From contig JAEORG010000240.1 in assembly GCA_016841005.1 (NCBI GenBank), forward strand, positions 1 to 10,357: DNA of 10,357 nt, given 5' to 3'. Of the stretch, positions 6,600-10,357 are shown piece by piece (within the stretch, counting starts at the first letter, position 1; each line of letters begins with the position of its first letter). Below the pieces are notes generated by a model. The model was given only the letters and a program-made list of their open reading frames with translations, was not told the origin of the DNA and ran no database searches. This DNA comes from Candidatus Thorarchaeota archaeon (GTDB lineage: Archaea > Asgardarchaeota > Thorarchaeia > Thorarchaeales > Thorarchaeaceae). Made by a program: the position numbers and the translations under genes.

Positions 6600-9096
6600 T
6601 AAGACGAAGTAATCTCTCAGGTAATTCTTCAATTGAGGCAATATCAAGGACAACTCCATGGGAGATCTTTGCCAATTTCTCAGCTGCTCCCCGGTCGTAT
6701 TGATGCCTAGGAACTAGAATGATCATCTGGATGTCGTGATGTCGCATCTGTACAGCGAGATCTTCGCAATCTTTCTGATCAAAGAGATATGCATCGGTAC
6801 TGAATATGAAGATCTTCTCTTTTGCTCGAGTCTCCTCAAAATTCTGTATAGCGAGTTTCATAGATGATGACCCACCTGTGCCTCCTCCAGCTCGAACATC
6901 GAGTAGATCAGATGCAACTTTGTCAACAGACACTGACCTGTCAGGTATTTCTTTTACAATGTGAGTTTCACTATCGAACAACACGACACCAAAGTCGTCC
7001 TTCTGTACACCATAAAGACCTGCCATGACAGAAATTGAGAGCATCCCTAATTTCTCAGGAGCATTCATCGAGCCAGATTTATCAAGTGCCCAGAAAAATG
7101 CGCGATGCCCTTGATATGTTTCAGTTATTAGAAAGTCATCTGCATTTAGAGCATCAAAGGTACTTCGGCCCATAGATAGTAAAGAATCCATAGTTTCTTC
7201 GAGGTCTATAAGGTCTATGTCGTCTCCAATCCTAAATGGACGTACAGTTGTTGACTGTTGAATACCACCAAGCATCGAAGAGCCCATCGTTGCCCTAGCG
7301 AATCGCTGACCAAGATCAATTAGTAGACGACGAGCGATATCTTTCAATCGCTTCTTTATCTCTGGAGGAAGTTGATCACGATAGGTATACCAGATTTTTA
7401 TGATATTTGTTGCAGGTCCGCCAAGTAGACCTCCTAGTACTTTGTCTGCTCGTGCCATATCAGGACGTACTTGACCTCCATATCCTCTTGTCGAACCTCC
7501 AGTTCCTAAAGCAGCCATGAAATCTTGGTGTGCGACTGCACCTAGCGCAGATTGATTATCTGAACTATCTGCTAGATCTGCAAGTTCTTGTAGCTGACCT
7601 CTTGTCAATCCTGCAGAAGAGATGAGGTTATGAAGACGATCAAAGTCATTGACCCCCATTTTTATCAGGTTCTTGATCACTTGGAAAGAGGGATTTAGGA
7701 GTTCGAGAATTTCATCCTCAGTCATACCCAAGCTCTCGCCTGCCTCTCTTACTGCGTCAGGGGTTGGAACGATGCCTTGTGAAGAGAGTTCTCTTACTGT
7801 TTGTCGTAGATGAGTCTTAGTGGGAGACGTCTTGACCGCGCCATCAGCAAGTTGCTGTAATTTCTCCTGCCATTTTGACTTCGCATCTCTATTCTTGACA
7901 TGGTCTTGTAGGGTGGCAGCTTCCCTAAATTTTGACCGCAGATAATCTGACGGCGAAGACCTAGACATAGCATCGTCAACTGTATCTTTTGTATCCTTAT
8001 CTACCAAACTCTTCCATGACTCAGTTGACATTGAAGATTCAGCAAGCTGTCGTGTATCAACATTCTTCCTTCCGCCATTATCATACTGTTCATCATATGC
8101 CTCCATGAGTTCTTCAGATATGTCCTTTCCCGTGTGTTGTTTTATTGTGGATGCAAATTCCATTGCATGACTTAGCGCAAATTGTGTTGGAGCACTCTGA
8201 ATCAGTTCTTTTCCATTATCCGGCATTCGTTCCAAATGAGCAGCATAATCTGTCATTTCACTAAGATCTCTGAGAGAATCTTGAAGCGTTTGGTCCATTC
8301 TCTTTAGCATATCTTTATCAATTGTATCCATTTTTTCCATCAAAGAAAGGGCTCTTGCAGCTGTACTCGGATCTCGATCAGCAAGTTCTGAGAATTCCTG
8401 TTCTACATCTGCATCTCCACGAAGTGCTTTGGCAGCAAGTCGTTCTGCAGTATTGACAGAATCTGCAACCTGTTGCAACACATCAAGTGTTTGAGAATTC
8501 AGTATGTCATTTGCAGAGAGTCCACCTATTCTATCAAGAAGTTCATGGGAGGCTTCCTTCTTTAGCTCAGAATCATTGGTGACTCCTCTCAGGACAACAT
8601 CTCCCTCTTTGAGATAATCCATGGCTGCATTATAGAGAGTCTTATTCTTACGTTTCCGTAATTCTTGTAAATATTCAAATCCAGCTTCAACTTTGTCCTT
8701 TTTGATTTTCTTCGCTAACTCTTGTTCTCTGCGAATCTGTGCCATAACCTCAGCAAGAGGGTCTTTCTTATCTTTAGTCGAAACTTTGACTTCTGCTTCG
8801 ACTTCAACCTCAACCCCTTTCTGTTTTTTACGTCCAAGTAGAATCTCTTCAGCTATCATTCGAGCAGTTTCTTGATCAGGAGGATAAGACGTGTATACAG
8901 CAGCATCAACGAAGTCGTCGAGACTGAGTTCCCCCTTTCGGAAGAACCTTGCGGATAGAAACTGAGGTATAGCCTGTGTTTGCCTCACACTCGGTTTAGC
9001 CCTCACTTCTTGATGCTTTCTCATTCGGTTTACAAACTCATATGCAAATGGAGGAGCGCTACTCGGAACTGGGTGATATCTCGGAGAGGTGGCCAT
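6589..9096 (-). CDS. VWA-domain protein, partner of the MoxR-type ATPase
   Basis: I chose ATG at 9096, giving 835 residues. It lies one base after the ATPase stop and ten bases after AAGGGGA. A TTG at 9135 would overlap the ATPase by 38 bases and lacks comparable support. The C-terminus (about 665-825) is a von Willebrand A domain with an intact metal site: D672, S674 and S676 in DKSGS, T740 in GGGTGG, and D768 in STDAY. Residues about 30-90 contain PSVRQTQAIP and an AAVYTSYPPDQE segment that resemble the lid of MoxR/Mg-chelatase ATPases. Next come a Val/Glu alternation at 95-105, a basic coiled-coil-like stretch at 107-150, and a long helical region up to about 550. A glycine-rich link and a conserved-looking RPFRIGDDIDLIDLEE segment precede the VWA domain. 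VWA partners such as ViaA, NorD and CoxE work with AAA+ ATPases in complex remodelling or metal-cofactor maturation. They are usually shorter. The client is unknown. Confidence 0.88.
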   Translation of the reverse strand: MATSPRYHPVPSSAPPFAYEFVNRMRKHQEVRAKPSVRQTQAIPQFLSARFFRKGELSLDDFVDAAVYTSYPPDQETARMIAEEILLGRKKQKGVEVEVEAEVKVSTKDKKDPLAEVMAQIRREQELAKKIKKDKVEAGFEYLQELRKRKNKTLYNAAMDYLKEGDVVLRGVTNDSELKKEASHELLDRIGGLSANDILNSQTLDVLQQVADSVNTAERLAAKALRGDADVEQEFSELADRDPSTAARALSLMEKMDTIDKDMLKRMDQTLQDSLRDLSEMTDYAAHLERMPDNGKELIQSAPTQFALSHAMEFASTIKQHTGKDISEELMEAYDEQYDNGGRKNVDTRQLAESSMSTESWKSLVDKDTKDTVDDAMSRSSPSDYLRSKFREAATLQDHVKNRDAKSKWQEKLQQLADGAVKTSPTKTHLRQTVRELSSQGIVPTPDAVREAGESLGMTEDEILELLNPSFQVIKNLIKMGVNDFDRLHNLISSAGLTRGQLQELADLADSSDNQSALGAVAHQDFMAALGTGGSTRGYGGQVRPDMARADKVLGGLLGGPATNIIKIWYTYRDQLPPEIKKRLKDIARRLLIDLGQRFARATMGSSMLGGIQQSTTVRPFRIGDDIDLIDLEETMDSLLSMGRSTFDALNADDFLITETYQGHRAFFWALDKSGSMNAPEKLGMLSISVMAGLYGVQKDDFGVVLFDSETHIVKEIPDRSVSVDKVASDLLDVRAGGGTGGSSSMKLAIQNFEETRAKEKIFIFSTDAYLFDQKDCEDLAVQMRHHDIQMIILVPRHQYDRGAAEKLAKISHGVVLDIASIEELPERLLRLTNY

Positions 9097-9097
9097 T

Positions 9098-10015
9098 CTA
9101 TGTTGTCCCCTTCGAACCAAGAACTCTTCGCACAAGCTGATTCACAGCTGGTTCCGGGTCGATACCAGGTCTAAATCTCAATGCACCTGTCAAGACATAT
9201 GTTGCTGCTTCTGATAACATGGTGTAGGTGATTTCTTTTTCCTTCTTGCGTTTTGCCATCTGTGCTGAAAGACGTGCAATAGAAATTCCTGCACGAATTG
9301 ATGCTGGTATTTCTATATCTGTACTATTCCTAGTTGCTGATACCAGACCATAGACGGTATCTAGGACTGTGTCAGAGAGTTTGTATTCTGGTGAATTAAC
9401 CTTGACAATCTCAATCTCTGTTTCTTTTCGAGGATATCCTAGACGGACCCAAACCCTGATGCGATCTCTTAGAGCCTCACTAAGTCGGTGGGCTCCAGCC
9501 ATCTCTTCTGGATTCATTGTCAATACAGCGAAAAAGTTGTCATGTGCTTTGATTCTACCAAGCCTTTGGACGTTTACAGATAGTTCCTCCAACGGTTCAA
9601 GTAGTGAGTTTTGAACATACTCAGGTAGTCTATTGGCTTCATTCATTCCAAACACACCACCATAGACCATCGATTTCAGGAGCGGCCCAGGATCAAACGA
9701 CTCCAGCGTGAATCCCTTGTTCAATACCAATGCAGGATTGAATGACCCGATGAGATGCGATGGACGAACTCCTTCATCACCTGTTATCCAAGTAAAATTC
9801 CTACCACTCTTCTCTGCATATGCTCTTAGCAAGAGAGTTTTTCCGACACCCGGTGGTCCAATTATTCCAGGTATCAGACCAGCAGCCTCACAGTCACCTA
9901 GGATGTCAAATGCATCTCTATATTGTTCCTTGATGACTATTCTAACACGTTCCTTTGTCGCTGCTGCAAGTCGTTCTTCGAACGCTATAGCAAACTGCAG
10001 TTCCTCATTTTCCAT
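9098..10015 (-). CDS. MoxR-type AAA+ ATPase
   Basis: This 305-residue cytosolic ATPase has the MoxR layout. Walker A is GPPGVGKT at 53-60. The Walker B region reads VFGMNEANRL at 121-130, followed by the MoxR-typical PEYVQNSLLEPLEE. Sensor 1 is in VLTMNPEE (N168). Arginines in LSEALRDRIRV (R183, R185) are candidates for the arginine finger, and a sensor 2 arginine is R241 in SIRAGISIAR, within the C-terminal helical lid (about 235-280). The notable point is Asn125 where the Walker B Asp normally sits. The catalytic Glu126 is kept. Such ATPases form hexamers that act with a VWA protein on protein complexes. Here the VWA gene starts one base after this stop, so the two are surely cotranscribed and likely made in balance. 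The start ATG is preceded by GGGGG nine bases upstream and by a TATA box. Confidence 0.9.
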   Translation of the reverse strand: MENEELQFAIAFEERLAAATKERVRIVIKEQYRDAFDILGDCEAAGLIPGIIGPPGVGKTLLLRAYAEKSGRNFTWITGDEGVRPSHLIGSFNPALVLNKGFTLESFDPGPLLKSMVYGGVFGMNEANRLPEYVQNSLLEPLEELSVNVQRLGRIKAHDNFFAVLTMNPEEMAGAHRLSEALRDRIRVWVRLGYPRKETEIEIVKVNSPEYKLSDTVLDTVYGLVSATRNSTDIEIPASIRAGISIARLSAQMAKRKKEKEITYTMLSEAATYVLTGALRFRPGIDPEPAVNQLVRRVLGSKGTT

Positions 10016-10060
10016 GACTTAATGCCCCCATTAATCCAGCTTCTCGTTTCCTTAATATCC

Positions 10061-10067
10061 TATATAA
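10061..10067 (-). promoter_or_regulatory. TATA box for the MoxR-VWA operon
   Basis: On the minus strand the bases read TTATATA, 46-52 bases before the ATG at 10015. A start about 25 bases downstream leaves a short leader with GGGGG at 10025-10029 as ribosome site. It lies in the 148-base gap after the upstream membrane-protein gene, so the ATPase and VWA genes probably form their own transcription unit. Confidence 0.5.
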
Positions 10068-10163
10068 CCATGTTTCTTTTATTTTGAAAACTTGGAATGA
10101 TGAGATGAGCATACGAGTGACAGCCGTTAGACCATTAAGAGCCTTTTCAAAGCTGCTAATTGC

Positions 10164-10357
10164 CTACCATGATGAATGTGTAGATTGCTTGTATGGCGTG
10201 CTTCTTTCTTTCACAAATAATATCATTAAACCGATAGCAATCAGAATTGATAGAACCCCAGGTATGAAGATCTGAGGATAGAAATAAACAAAGGATAATC
10301 CTAGAAAGATTGTAAGAGGATAAGGCAGAATGTATCCAATAGCTAAACCTGTCGTCA
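10164..10357 (-). CDS. 3' end of a multi-pass membrane protein (partial)
   Basis: An open minus-strand frame enters from beyond the right edge and ends with TAG at 10164-10166, giving 63 visible residues. Two hydrophobic segments, about 4-26 and 29-48, are separated by the YPQIF turn, and a basic, hydrophilic tail (KERSTPYKQSTHSSW) follows. This is the usual look of the last two helices of an integral membrane protein with its tail in the cytoplasm. The start lies outside the window and the family cannot be told. It is read in the same direction as the MoxR-VWA pair, but a 148-base gap with a TATA box separates them. Confidence rests on the clear hydrophobic pattern and the open frame to the edge. 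Confidence 0.65.
   Translation of the reverse strand, partial: TTGLAIGYILPYPLTIFLGLSFVYFYPQIFIPGVLSILIAIGLMILFVKERSTPYKQSTHSSW

Noticed and set aside
7794..7979. Minus-strand frame inside the VWA gene
   Set aside because: It runs on the same strand but in another frame of a well-supported long gene, with no domain pattern.
8785..8815. Near-repetitive hexamers encoding the Val/Glu alternation in the VWA protein
   Set aside because: The units are few and diverged and stay in frame. They look like low-complexity protein sequence and not a mobile or regulatory repeat.
9097..9135. TTG start at 9135 for the VWA gene
   Set aside because: The 13 extra residues would all lie in the overlap with the ATPase gene, the codon is weaker, and ATG at 9096 has a well-spaced AAGGGGA upstream.
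10084..10275. Plus-strand open frame of 63 codons near the right edge
   Set aside because: It lies opposite the clear hydrophobic frame of the partial membrane protein and has no recognisable domain or ribosome site.
1..10357. tRNA, rRNA, CRISPR, insertion sequence or attachment site
   Set aside because: No cloverleaf, spaced direct repeats, transposase or terminal inverted repeats were seen. The intergenic gaps are short, at most about 150 bases.

Overview
The window reads as a piece of an archaeal chromosome, most likely from an Asgard archaeon. The case rests on several modest signals. Translation starts include TTG and GTG as well as ATG. Shine-Dalgarno sites are purine-rich (GGTG, AAGGGG), and TATA boxes lie either about 20-25 bases before a start codon or about 25 bases further up. 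There is a small gelsolin-like protein, a class well represented in Asgard genomes, and a signal-peptide protein with a single C-terminal anchor of a style common there. By eye the base composition is moderately AT-rich. No rRNA or other phylogenetic marker is present, so the lineage is an inference.

Left part (28-4677). A HEAT-repeat protein with a C-terminal winged-helix domain is followed, on the same strand, by an amidohydrolase that aligns well with the SsnA family. A convergent gene encodes a secreted or membrane-anchored protein with four N-glycosylation sequons. Next comes a second, unrelated metal-dependent hydrolase of the Amidohydro_2 type.

Middle (4682-6599). Three small genes lie on the minus strand: a gelsolin-like domain protein, a winged-helix regulator with its own near-leaderless promoter, and an NTF2/SnoaL-like protein directly behind the regulator. 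A plus-strand gene of unknown function diverges from them. Its C-terminal half recalls FMN-binding split barrels.

Right part (6589-10357, minus strand). This is a tightly coupled MoxR-type AAA+ ATPase and VWA-domain protein pair. The ATPase stop and the VWA start are one base apart. The general layout matches RavA/ViaA, NorQ/NorD and CoxD/CoxE, whose characterised members remodel or mature protein complexes. Two details stand out. The ATPase has Asn where the Walker B Asp is expected. The VWA protein carries an unusually long helical N-terminal part that opens with a segment resembling an AAA+ lid. Upstream of the pair is the 3' end of a multi-pass membrane protein that runs off the window.

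No RNA genes, CRISPR arrays, insertion sequences or long repeats were seen. Coding density is high, and the longest gene-free gaps are about 130-150 bases. The most worthwhile leads are the MoxR-VWA pair and the single-domain gelsolin-like protein. I did not find convincing evidence of an entirely new multi-gene system.
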